Positions 15,097-21,709 of a stretch of DNA of 21,709 bases are shown here, piece after piece. The position numbers and the translations under genes are program-made. The stretch's first letter is position 1; each line of letters starts with the position of its first letter. Below the pieces are notes generated by a model. It searched no databases. It was not told where the DNA came from and saw nothing but the letters and a program-made list of their open reading frames with translations. The stretch covers positions 1 through 21,709 of the forward strand of contig JAGACY010000251.1 in the NCBI GenBank assembly GCA_017613855.1, read 5' to 3'. The stretch comes from Pseudomonadota bacterium. Its GTDB lineage: Bacteria > Myxococcota > Bradymonadia > UBA4248.

Positions 15097-16959
15097 ATGA
15101 AAATATCCGATCTGTTTGTATATTCCCTGATATGCTGCATGTTTGCCGGTTGTTCCGATGATTCGCTTGTGATCAGCAAAGCACAGCCATCAAAGACTCC
15201 TGAATGTCAAGGTAATCATTGTTCAGGGAACACGGATACGCCCTCCGAACCAGAGGAGCAAAAGCCAGGTCCTCAACAACCAGAGACTCCCACAGATCCG
15301 GAAGAGCCAACGCCTACGGAGATCGTCTGTGATGGTGCAGACCTTAAGACCGATCCCCTCAATTGCGGCACATGCGGTCACTCATGTGGTGAAGGTACCT
15401 GCCATAGCGGGATATGTGTATGTAGTGAGAATTTTCAGGACTGTGACGGTGATGGTGCCTGCGAAACCGAAGGCGATTGCGCATGTCAAAAGGGGGATAC
15501 CAAACCATGCTATCAGGGAGATGATGGCACCGAAGGTGTGGGTGTCTGTAAAGCAGGACATTATGAGTGCATCGTCAATGAATTTGGAGCATTCTGGAAT
15601 CCTGAATGCGTCGGCCAGGTTATGCCGGCACAGGATATAAGCGGTTACGTCTGTGATTTGTCCGATCCCAACAGGGATAACGATTGCAATGGCATCCCCG
15701 ACTCACTCCAGGATGAAGACGGCGATGGCTATTCCATCTGTAAAAATGGCAGCCTCTACGATTGCTGTGATAACCAAAAGATGTGCAATACAACGCGACC
15801 GGATCTCGTCCATCCCGAGGTTGCACTCGACTGCAAGGGAAATAGTCTGGATGATAACTGCAATGGGATTACGGACGAAGATGATATCGGCTGCGATGAG
15901 GTAGTTTCAACATGTCAGGGCAAGGACTGTGAAACACAGGTATGTCAATTTGACTATGGCAATTGCGATATTGACCTTTCCTGGAACGACTCGAGCAATA
16001 ACGAATCAGCATTATTGCTGGCGAAATCGATGGATATCTGCATGGGAGCATCCTCTGATCCCCAAAAAGGCGGGCTTCTCGAGTATTCGCTGCATCGTTC
16101 GGGCAATTTACACAGCGTGGCCCCCGAACAGGTCAATATTCTAAAAGGAATGAAAGACAGCAAAGGAGCAACGCTCATCAAGCCAAGAATAGGTCAATCC
16201 TTTGCGATGTTATCCTCGGGCATTGCAAAGGATGTGTATCATGGTGTTGGAATAAAAGATCAGGGCTACTCTTATGCGAATGACGCTGTCCCCTCTGTAT
16301 ACCTCAATGCGCATGGGGGCAAACTCGAATCTCACAAGAAATGCGAGAGTGGTTCGTATGCGGAGATTCGGGATTCAGTCGTTTTGCATCTGAAAATGCA
16401 AGCCCCCCAAAATGCCAAGGGATTCAGCTTCGATTTCAGATTCTTTTCGCGCGAATATCCCTTCTATGTCTGTTCATCATTCAATGATTTCTTCCTCACC
16501 CTGCTCACAGACGAAAATGGCAATCCTCTTGTGAATGCAGATGGCAATATTTCTTTTGACGAAAATGGCAATGCTGTTTCGGTGAATAATGCTTTCTTTA
16601 CGACCTGCACCGCACCTGCATGTTACGATAGTATGGCCTTTGGCAGTCTTGATGGAGCTTGTCCGGGCAATTATGAACAGGGTTGCCAGAACAATCACTG
16701 CGGAAATTGCAGTAATGTCGAAGAGCTCTATGCCTATTATCCAGATCCCTATATTCACGACGGACGTGGTGGTGGCACAGCCTGGCTGCAAACAACAGCA
16801 CCAATCTCCGGAGGCCAAATATTCAATCTGGATTTCTACATTTGGGACACCGGCGATGCTGCATGGGATTCTTCTGTCATTCTCGATAACTTCCAGTGGC
16901 TTTGTGATGCAACCTTAAACACCGGATTTGCGCCCCCAATTGACAACCCAATCAATTAG
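15097..16959 (+). CDS. Cys-rich MopE-like / choice-of-anchor L lipoprotein, copy 6 of 6
   Basis: This 620-residue protein starts at ATG 15097 after GGAGG (15088-15092). The lipobox is FAGC, Cys19. CQGNHC (37-42) follows. The linker (48-76) is Glu/Pro/Gln rich rather than Asp/Pro rich, which sets it apart. The Stig1-like module (78-171), MopE-like module (about 191-266) and choice-of-anchor L type domain (about 431-602) match copies 4 and 5. CGNCSNVEELYAYYP replaces the CxxCDSF motif of the others, and WLQTTAP replaces WLTTxAP. It ends in DNPIN. No clear terminator follows before the next gene 240 bases on. It is the last member of the array. Confidence 0.85.
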   Translation: MKISDLFVYSLICCMFAGCSDDSLVISKAQPSKTPECQGNHCSGNTDTPSEPEEQKPGPQQPETPTDPEEPTPTEIVCDGADLKTDPLNCGTCGHSCGEGTCHSGICVCSENFQDCDGDGACETEGDCACQKGDTKPCYQGDDGTEGVGVCKAGHYECIVNEFGAFWNPECVGQVMPAQDISGYVCDLSDPNRDNDCNGIPDSLQDEDGDGYSICKNGSLYDCCDNQKMCNTTRPDLVHPEVALDCKGNSLDDNCNGITDEDDIGCDEVVSTCQGKDCETQVCQFDYGNCDIDLSWNDSSNNESALLLAKSMDICMGASSDPQKGGLLEYSLHRSGNLHSVAPEQVNILKGMKDSKGATLIKPRIGQSFAMLSSGIAKDVYHGVGIKDQGYSYANDAVPSVYLNAHGGKLESHKKCESGSYAEIRDSVVLHLKMQAPQNAKGFSFDFRFFSREYPFYVCSSFNDFFLTLLTDENGNPLVNADGNISFDENGNAVSVNNAFFTTCTAPACYDSMAFGSLDGACPGNYEQGCQNNHCGNCSNVEELYAYYPDPYIHDGRGGGTAWLQTTAPISGGQIFNLDFYIWDTGDAAWDSSVILDNFQWLCDATLNTGFAPPIDNPIN

Positions 16960-17104
16960 CCTTGTTAGCCTGCATTTTTTTCCTCTCATGGGCTATGCAA
17001 TGAATGCCATTTTACTCACATTTCAAAGCATAACCTTAAGGAAAAGAATGCGGCCTGTCGAACGCAAAGCAATGGAAATGTAAGAACGACTATAAAACAG
17101 TTAC

Positions 17105-17162
17105 GAATTCATCATAAGAATTCCGCTTGTAGGTTGATCTTTGTAAAGATATGAACGATAAT
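17105..17162 (+). promoter_or_regulatory. Candidate promoter and palindrome upstream of the PEGA-domain gene
   Basis: TTGATC (17134-17139) and GATAAT (17157-17162) are 17 bases apart and match four and five of six consensus bases. Just upstream, GAATTC occurs twice around a seven-base spacer (17105-17110 and 17118-17123), a possible operator. Transcription would start near 17169, about 30 bases before the start codon. Confidence 0.42.
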
Positions 17163-17200
17163 CGAAGTGTGTGACTGAACTCTTTTTTTGGAGAATGTAC

Positions 17201-18757
17201 ATGAAACCCTTCAATTTATTAGCTTATGCGGTCTTCATCGCTTTTTTGTGCATAGCACCTATTTTTGCTTTTGCACAAGATACCGTTGGCCGCCTTATCG
17301 ACTTACCAAATGTGGAGAACGACGACTCCGCCCTCTCCATGACACATGCCATTACAGAAGCACTGGGAAATGCCGGGCATGTCACATTCTCCGAAAGTGA
17401 GATGAATTCAACTGCACTCAATTCAGGTATGAGAGCAGGTTATTGGTCATCCAACGAAGACATTGCAAAGCTCAACGAAAAAATCAGACACGATGCTCTC
17501 GTCAAGCTTTCCTATCAGAAAAAAGGGAAAAAGGCTTCTATCGTTGTAACCATCATCAATGCGTACACCGGTGAGGTCATGGCAGAACTTGAAAGAAGCC
17601 TTAAAAAGAAAAAAGGCAAACTGACCAAGGATGATACCAAAGCAATTATACGTGGTATCAACCAGGTAACGGCCGAGATTATTCCCAAAGAATATGCAAC
17701 AGAAATTGTGATTAAAATCACATCCACTCCCCCGGGAGCATCTGTTATTCGTGAAGGCGTCACCCTTGGTGTTACACCGTATGAATACAAAACCCAATCG
17801 AAAGATGGGACGGAAAATTGGATCATCACTTATCCGGACCGTGAAGCAATTATGAAGGTTATCTCCTTTGTGGATTCTGGTTCCTATGAGGTCGTTTTTC
17901 CTGAACCCGTCGATCTTCCAAGTGATGACACCGGCAGATACGGTGCTGTAAAAGGTGGAACAGGGCGCCCCATTTTCTTACTTGGTTTTAATGTCAGTCC
18001 CACAATCCGCTCTTTGGATTCATCGGCCAAATTGGGCAGACCAACCAGCTACACGACACAGGTCTTCCCCGTTTATGGCTTTGACTTCGATTTCTTCCCA
18101 TTTGGTATTGGCGTCAATAGCGATTATCTTCAGGGCCTGGGACTTACTGCCAGCTTCGGATTCGGTTTTCTTCAAAGCGACATGAGAATCGAAAAAGAAT
18201 TATCCACGCAGCATGCCTGCAAGGCAAAAGGTGATGTCATTACCTGTGATACAACTTACTGGAGATTTAACGCAGACCTGGTTTATCGCCTCCTGCTTCA
18301 GAAACGCGGCGATAAACTGAATCCCGATGGACTCGCACTTGATTTCTTTGCCGGTTTTATGATGGCACAATATACCATCAAAACCAATCCTACCTATTTA
18401 GGACATGATTATACAGGTGTTAATGCAGGTCTGCGCTTCTCCACACCGCTCGGGTTACGTCAATTCCGCATGGATATTGGTGCCGCGGCAGATATCAGTA
18501 TTAAACAGCCTCAGATTCAAAAACTCGCCAAATGGGGTTCGATGGTTAAATCCAGTTGGGGCCTCACAGTGGATGCACACTTTAAATATGATATCTATAA
18601 AGGCTTCTTCGTACGCGCGGGTTATGCACTTACCTACATGAATACCCAATTCGGCGGTACAGGATGCCTCGATAAACAATGCACCGCCCCCTCCGATGCT
18701 AAGAGCACGGATCTTTACCACGAAATTCAGTTGGGATTGGGCTACATGCTCTACTAA
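17201..18757 (+). CDS. Secreted PEGA-domain protein with C-terminal outer membrane beta-barrel
   Basis: This 518-residue protein begins at ATG 17201, six bases after GGAG. An in-frame GTG at 17171 and an ATG at 17195 lie at or before the ribosome site and are less likely. A signal peptide (1-25, ending AFA) leads into an alpha/beta domain (about 28-165), loosely like the periplasmic parts of TolB- or CsgG-type proteins. A PEGA domain follows at about 168-235 (STPPGASVIREGVTLGVTPYEY). Residues 255-518 show alternating aromatic and glycine-rich strands and a C-terminal YMLY, typical of an outer membrane barrel. PEGA domains are found in surface-associated proteins. It has its own candidate promoter and a strong terminator. 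Being next to the lipoprotein array on the same strand, it may help assemble or anchor them; this is inference. Confidence 0.78.
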   Translation: MKPFNLLAYAVFIAFLCIAPIFAFAQDTVGRLIDLPNVENDDSALSMTHAITEALGNAGHVTFSESEMNSTALNSGMRAGYWSSNEDIAKLNEKIRHDALVKLSYQKKGKKASIVVTIINAYTGEVMAELERSLKKKKGKLTKDDTKAIIRGINQVTAEIIPKEYATEIVIKITSTPPGASVIREGVTLGVTPYEYKTQSKDGTENWIITYPDREAIMKVISFVDSGSYEVVFPEPVDLPSDDTGRYGAVKGGTGRPIFLLGFNVSPTIRSLDSSAKLGRPTSYTTQVFPVYGFDFDFFPFGIGVNSDYLQGLGLTASFGFGFLQSDMRIEKELSTQHACKAKGDVITCDTTYWRFNADLVYRLLLQKRGDKLNPDGLALDFFAGFMMAQYTIKTNPTYLGHDYTGVNAGLRFSTPLGLRQFRMDIGAAADISIKQPQIQKLAKWGSMVKSSWGLTVDAHFKYDIYKGFFVRAGYALTYMNTQFGGTGCLDKQCTAPSDAKSTDLYHEIQLGLGYMLY

Positions 18758-18772
18758 ATTACCAATACGGAT

Positions 18773-18801
18773 AAAAAAGCGCCCAATCGGGCGCTTTTTT
18801 T
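18773..18801. terminator. Bidirectional terminator
   Basis: GCGCCC (18779-18784) and GGGCGC (18789-18794) form a stem with an AATC loop, with A6 on the left and T7 on the right. It serves the plus-strand PEGA gene and, read the other way, the minus-strand gene whose stop codon begins at 18800. Confidence 0.92.
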
Positions 18802-19921
18802 ATATCTGACAAATCTCTTTAAAATGCGTTACCAATCCCGCATTCATTTCGGAAATACCGTTACGGGAACTCGATTGCATCAACCAAATCCATTCTTCAA
18901 TTGCCCATAAGGCAACTGCAACTCTGGCATTGTAATGAACAGTAATGTCACGGCACTCATCGAATTGAGATGTCTGCAGATAACTCTGTACCCGATTGTA
19001 TAGTCCTCTCGGAAAACGACTGCGCAGTCCCCAAGTCATGAGATCATAAATACTGGCCCGCACTCCGATATCTTCCCAATCGATGATCCAAATCCTATCA
19101 TCATGGTTGGATATCAGCACATTCCCGGGCTGGAAGTCACCGTGAGTCAAGGAAAGCTCAACTTTTTGAACTTGTGAGACCTCACGGGATGACAAATCCC
19201 ATATTTTTTCAACATGCTCCAATGATATTCCCATGAACTTTTCCTGAAGCTGTTTTTCGGCATGCACAAATTCTGCACGCTTCATTTCCAAATACTCAGC
19301 AGCAGTAACCTCTTTATTTTCATATTGATGAAGCGCATCCAAAGCCATGAGTGCTCGATTAAGCCCCATCTGCCGATTTCTGGCATTTCTCACACGATCT
19401 AATCCGGTCGCATCCAAAAGGGGTTCATCAAATCCATGTGTCCCCAATGTAAGAATGGGTAAAATCCAGTCATGGCGTTCGGAATGTGCCATGCGAAAAT
19501 CGATTTCCCTGCGCAACCCATCATCCGAAAATTCCGCTTTGCCATAAACCGATACGACACGATTCTTAAAATCAAACCGACGCAGACGTTGATTGCCGGG
19601 CATCCACATACAATAAGATGCATTCTCGATGGCAGGAAGTTTAAAAGCCGGACGAATCATTCGTTCAAAAACAGAACGCAATCCAAACAATTCAACCCCC
19701 ATCCCCTGCACGATTCGACGCATACGATGCGGTGTATGACGGTACTGTTCCTGCAAAAATTGAATGCCTGCCTGACAAAATCCACGAGTTACGTATACAC
19801 TGAAAAAAGGATGCTCATACCACTGTTGATCTGCCTTGCCTTCACCTCCTACCACGCGTTTGAGCGTCTCTTGCAGAATGGCATCGTAATCTTCGCGTAA
19901 CCTCAGTTCACTAATTTTCAT
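18800..19921 (-). CDS. Phosphotransferase-fold protein (aminoglycoside phosphotransferase / choline kinase-like)
   Basis: The 373-residue product carries the protein-kinase-like phosphotransferase core: LTHGDFQPGNVLI (258-270, catalytic D262 and N267) and IIDWED (279-284, metal-binding D281). The small lobe has VSVYGKAEF (123-131), whose K128 is a candidate ATP-binding lysine. Substrate cannot be told from sequence. Members of this superfamily phosphorylate sugars, choline, homoserine, antibiotics or other small molecules, and many in genomes are uncharacterised. ATG 19921 is preceded by GAGGG on the minus strand, eight bases away. Its 5' side abuts repeat element C. It is transcribed toward, and shares a terminator with, the PEGA gene. 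A resistance role should not be assumed. Confidence 0.8.
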   Translation of the reverse strand: MKISELRLREDYDAILQETLKRVVGGEGKADQQWYEHPFFSVYVTRGFCQAGIQFLQEQYRHTPHRMRRIVQGMGVELFGLRSVFERMIRPAFKLPAIENASYCMWMPGNQRLRRFDFKNRVVSVYGKAEFSDDGLRREIDFRMAHSERHDWILPILTLGTHGFDEPLLDATGLDRVRNARNRQMGLNRALMALDALHQYENKEVTAAEYLEMKRAEFVHAEKQLQEKFMGISLEHVEKIWDLSSREVSQVQKVELSLTHGDFQPGNVLISNHDDRIWIIDWEDIGVRASIYDLMTWGLRSRFPRGLYNRVQSYLQTSQFDECRDITVHYNARVAVALWAIEEWIWLMQSSSRNGISEMNAGLVTHFKEICQI

Positions 19922-19949
19922 TCGAAACCCTCAACATAATCATACAAAA

Positions 19950-20084
19950 AATTCGTAATGCGTAATGTGTAATGCATAATTATGATAATATGCTCAAGGT
20001 AATCTCTAAAGAATTCGGTTTCTTTATCTTTAGATTGTCTCTTTTATTTTGCTGATTCAATTGCACATTGCGCATTGCAAATTG
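19950..20084. repeat. Composite heptamer-repeat element, copy C
   Basis: A plus-oriented array (19950-19982, CGTAATG units with one TGTAATG) and a minus-oriented array (20058-20084, TTGCGCA type units) flank a spacer of about 75 bases. The spacer contains the inverted pair TCTAAAG (20005-20011) and CTTTAGA (20028-20034). This is the cleanest copy: inverted arrays outside, inverted heptamer inside. It lies between the start of the phosphotransferase gene and the ferredoxin terminator. Confidence 0.68.
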
Positions 20085-20122
20085 AGAACCAAAGAAAGAG
20101 CATACACGGCAGAGGCAGAGCT

Positions 20123-20152
20123 AAAAAAAAGCACCCTGTTACAGGTGCTTTT
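20123..20152 (-). terminator. Terminator of the ferredoxin gene
   Basis: On the minus strand GCACC (from 20148) pairs with GGTGC (to 20131) and is followed by eight T (20130-20123). It lies 21 bases after the ferredoxin stop codon. The plus strand also ends in TTTT, so it may act weakly in both directions. Confidence 0.85.
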
Positions 20153-20173
20153 AGATGTATTTAAACCGATGAA

Positions 20174-20356
20174 TTATTCACCTTCGGAAATTGCACCAGC
20201 CGGGCAGTTGTCAATGCATGCAAGGCATTCCACACAAGCATCAACATCCACGACTGCAAATCCATCATCATTGACCTTAATGGCTTCTGCCGGACAACCT
20301 GATTCACAGCTGCCGCAACCCACACAAACATCGGTATCTACTACTGGTTTTGCCAT
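20174..20356 (-). CDS. 2[4Fe-4S] ferredoxin
   Basis: This 60-residue protein is a small bacterial (clostridial-type) ferredoxin that carries electrons in the cytoplasm at low potential. Two cluster motifs are complete: CVGCGSCESGCP near 11-22 and CVECLACIDNCP near 41-52, each with three spaced Cys plus the Cys-Pro that crosses to the other cluster. Length is typical. ATG 20356 is preceded by AGGAGAAG on the minus strand. The frame is open 17 codons further upstream, but that part has no ribosome site and does not resemble the family. It is probably a single-gene transcript with its own terminator. Its presence fits an anaerobic metabolism. Confidence 0.93.
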   Translation of the reverse strand: MAKPVVDTDVCVGCGSCESGCPAEAIKVNDDGFAVVDVDACVECLACIDNCPAGAISEGE

Positions 20357-20621
20357 TTTTCTTCTCCTAAAATAGTCGTTAAAGTACGGTGCATAACACA
20401 CACACACCGGACAATTCCTACTAGCACTATTCGTCTACCCTTTTCAATGTGTAATTCACTTTTCCTCTCCCATACACCGTCAGTTGACTAAAAATTGACA
20501 ATCGCAATCATGTTATATTAGTATCAAAATGGGAAACTATTGTTTTGCCAACTCAATGTCTAAGCATGGCTTAATACCGATGGGTTGAGCATTTTAATTG
20601 CGTTTTTGGAGCTAATACGCA
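20357..20621. other. Divergent intergenic region between ferredoxin and Ser/Thr kinase
   Basis: The 265 bases must hold promoters for two divergent genes. On the plus strand a perfect TTGACA (20495-20500) is seen, but the nearest -10-like box, TATATT (20514-20519), is only 13 bases away, so pairing is doubtful. TAAGC and GCTTA form a small inverted repeat around ATG at 20561-20573. I see no open frame or RNA gene here. Confidence 0.4.
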
Positions 20622-21709
20622 ATGTCATATAATCCTGGAGATGTTTTAAAAGAAAGATATGTCATCAAGGAAGTGCTCGGAAAGGGCTCCATGGGCGAGG
20701 TTTATCGGGCAGAACACGTCACGATACACCGCATGTTCGCTATCAAACTCATGCACGTCCATATCGCAGAGAAGAGCGAATCACTGGCGCGATTCCGACG
20801 CGAAGCCAATGCCGCAGCACAACTTGATCATCCCCACATCTGCCAGGTAACAGACTTCGATTCGACCGAGAATGGCGATTTTTATCTCGTCATGGAATAC
20901 CTCAAAGGCGAGACACTCAGAGATCGACTGGAACGCGAGGGAACCATCGAGATAAAAACCATCTTCCGAATCATGAATGATTTGCTTGGTGCACTCGAAT
21001 GCGCCCACGAAGCCGGAATCGTTCACCGCGACATCAAGCCCGAGAATATTTCACTCATCAACCGTGAAGACCGGGACGATTACGTCAAGCTCATTGACTT
21101 CGGCATTGCACATGCCGATAAACCCAATGATGAACATGGCGTCCTGACCCAATCCGGCCAGGTCTACGGCACCCCGGAATACCTCTCGCCCGAACAGGTC
21201 ATGGGCAATCCCGTGGATCTACGTGCAGATCTCTACTCTTGCGGCTGCATGCTGTTCGAAATGATCGAAGGAGAACCGCCATTCAACGGCAAGAACTACA
21301 TTCTGCTGCTCAACAAACACCTCGTGGTAGATCCACCTCACCTGACCAAAGAATTCAATTGTGCTCAGGAACTTGACGCTGTGATCCAAAAACTCCTCAT
21401 GAAACACCCCGAGGACAGATACAGCTCTGCACGCGAAGTGCGAACCGTTTTGAGCGACATTGCAAGCCGCTATTTTCCGGAACTCAATCTCGGATTGTCC
21501 CAATCTGGAGGTGCCAATCCTTCCCAGCCAAATCTTCAGTCAAACAGTTCCGGCCCTGCTTCCAACGGCGAAAATAAAAACTCAAACGAAGAACCTCCTA
21601 AAAAGAAAATTGGCAAAATCGCAATTGCCGGTGTCGTTGTTTTCATTTTATTGGCGGTTGTACTCTTGAGCATGTTTGTGAATCAGAATAAAGCAAATGA
21701 TTCCGAAAC
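20622..21709 (+). CDS. Eukaryote-type Ser/Thr protein kinase, transmembrane (3' end outside window)
   Basis: The frame runs from ATG 20622 (GGAG at 20608-20611) to the window edge without a stop, giving 362 residues so far. It is a complete Hanks-type kinase domain: glycine loop LGKGSMGEVY (19-28), ATP-binding K42 in FAIKL, catalytic HRDIKPEN (135-142, D137), DFG (159-161) and GTPEYLSPEQ (183-192). A low-complexity Ser/Asn/Pro linker (about 291-326) and a basic stop KKK lead into one membrane segment (331-352). An extracytoplasmic sensor or repeat part presumably follows beyond the window. Such kinases phosphorylate regulatory proteins and are abundant in Myxococcota. All catalytic residues are present, so it should be active. 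Confidence 0.93.
   Translation, partial: MSYNPGDVLKERYVIKEVLGKGSMGEVYRAEHVTIHRMFAIKLMHVHIAEKSESLARFRREANAAAQLDHPHICQVTDFDSTENGDFYLVMEYLKGETLRDRLEREGTIEIKTIFRIMNDLLGALECAHEAGIVHRDIKPENISLINREDRDDYVKLIDFGIAHADKPNDEHGVLTQSGQVYGTPEYLSPEQVMGNPVDLRADLYSCGCMLFEMIEGEPPFNGKNYILLLNKHLVVDPPHLTKEFNCAQELDAVIQKLLMKHPEDRYSSAREVRTVLSDIASRYFPELNLGLSQSGGANPSQPNLQSNSSGPASNGENKNSNEEPPKKKIGKIAIAGVVVFILLAVVLLSMFVNQNKANDSE

Noticed and set aside
18800..19921. Aminoglycoside resistance gene
   Set aside because: Only the superfamily core is seen; there is no specific similarity to known resistance enzymes and no mobile context.
20049..20375. Plus-strand open frame of 108 codons opposite the ferredoxin
   Set aside because: The minus-strand ferredoxin with two perfect cluster motifs, ribosome site and terminator explains this region.
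20495..20519. Strong sigma-70 promoter for the Ser/Thr kinase
   Set aside because: TTGACA is perfect, but the nearest -10-like box is only 13 bases away, too short a spacer for a confident call.

Overview
The window looks like chromosomal DNA of a Myxococcota-type (deltaproteobacterial) organism, probably an anaerobe and, by eye, of moderate rather than high GC. The pointers are Stig1-like and MopE-like Cys-rich lipoproteins with a C-terminal choice-of-anchor L type domain, a transmembrane eukaryote-type Ser/Thr kinase, a PEGA-domain outer membrane protein and a small 2[4Fe-4S] ferredoxin. The assignment rests on domain recognition, not on a marker gene.

Region 1 (1-3610) is housekeeping. 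It holds the last codons of an upstream gene, a bifunctional Rel (p)ppGpp synthetase/hydrolase (275-2566) and the transcript cleavage factor GreA (3012-3512, closed by a strong terminator). Rel is flanked on both sides by composite elements made of 7-bp repeats. The left end of each element coincides with the TAA stop codon of the gene before it. A third copy lies at 19950-20085.

Region 2 (3700-16959) is the core: six tandem, same-strand paralogous lipoproteins of about 600-640 residues (start sites at 3765, 6825, 8989, 11071, 13092, 15097). Each has a signal peptide with Cys-Cys at residues 13-14 and the lipidated Cys at 19. This is followed by a CxGxxC motif, a variable Pro/Asp/Thr linker, a Cys-rich module, a MopE-like Asp/Cys metal-binding module and a conserved C-terminal domain. 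Copies 2 and 3 form one subfamily, copies 4, 5 and 6 another, and copy 1 stands apart. An 83-bp identical tract shared by copies 2 and 3 suggests gene conversion. The intergenic gaps are unrelated in sequence and several hold distinct hairpins or repeats. Between copies 1 and 2 sits a separate two-gene cassette of small membrane proteins (5864-6570) with a structured leader and its own terminator.

Region 3 (17100-18800) encodes a secreted PEGA-domain protein with a predicted outer membrane beta-barrel. It has its own candidate promoter and a bidirectional terminator shared with the convergent gene that follows. By position it is a candidate partner of the lipoproteins, but nothing in the sequence proves this.

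Region 4 (18800-21709) has two minus-strand genes, a phosphotransferase-fold protein and a ferredoxin. It ends with a plus-strand Ser/Thr protein kinase that runs off the window. The most unusual content is the six-copy lipoprotein array and the heptamer-based composite repeat. No function is known for the array; surface display with metal or disulfide stabilisation is an inference.
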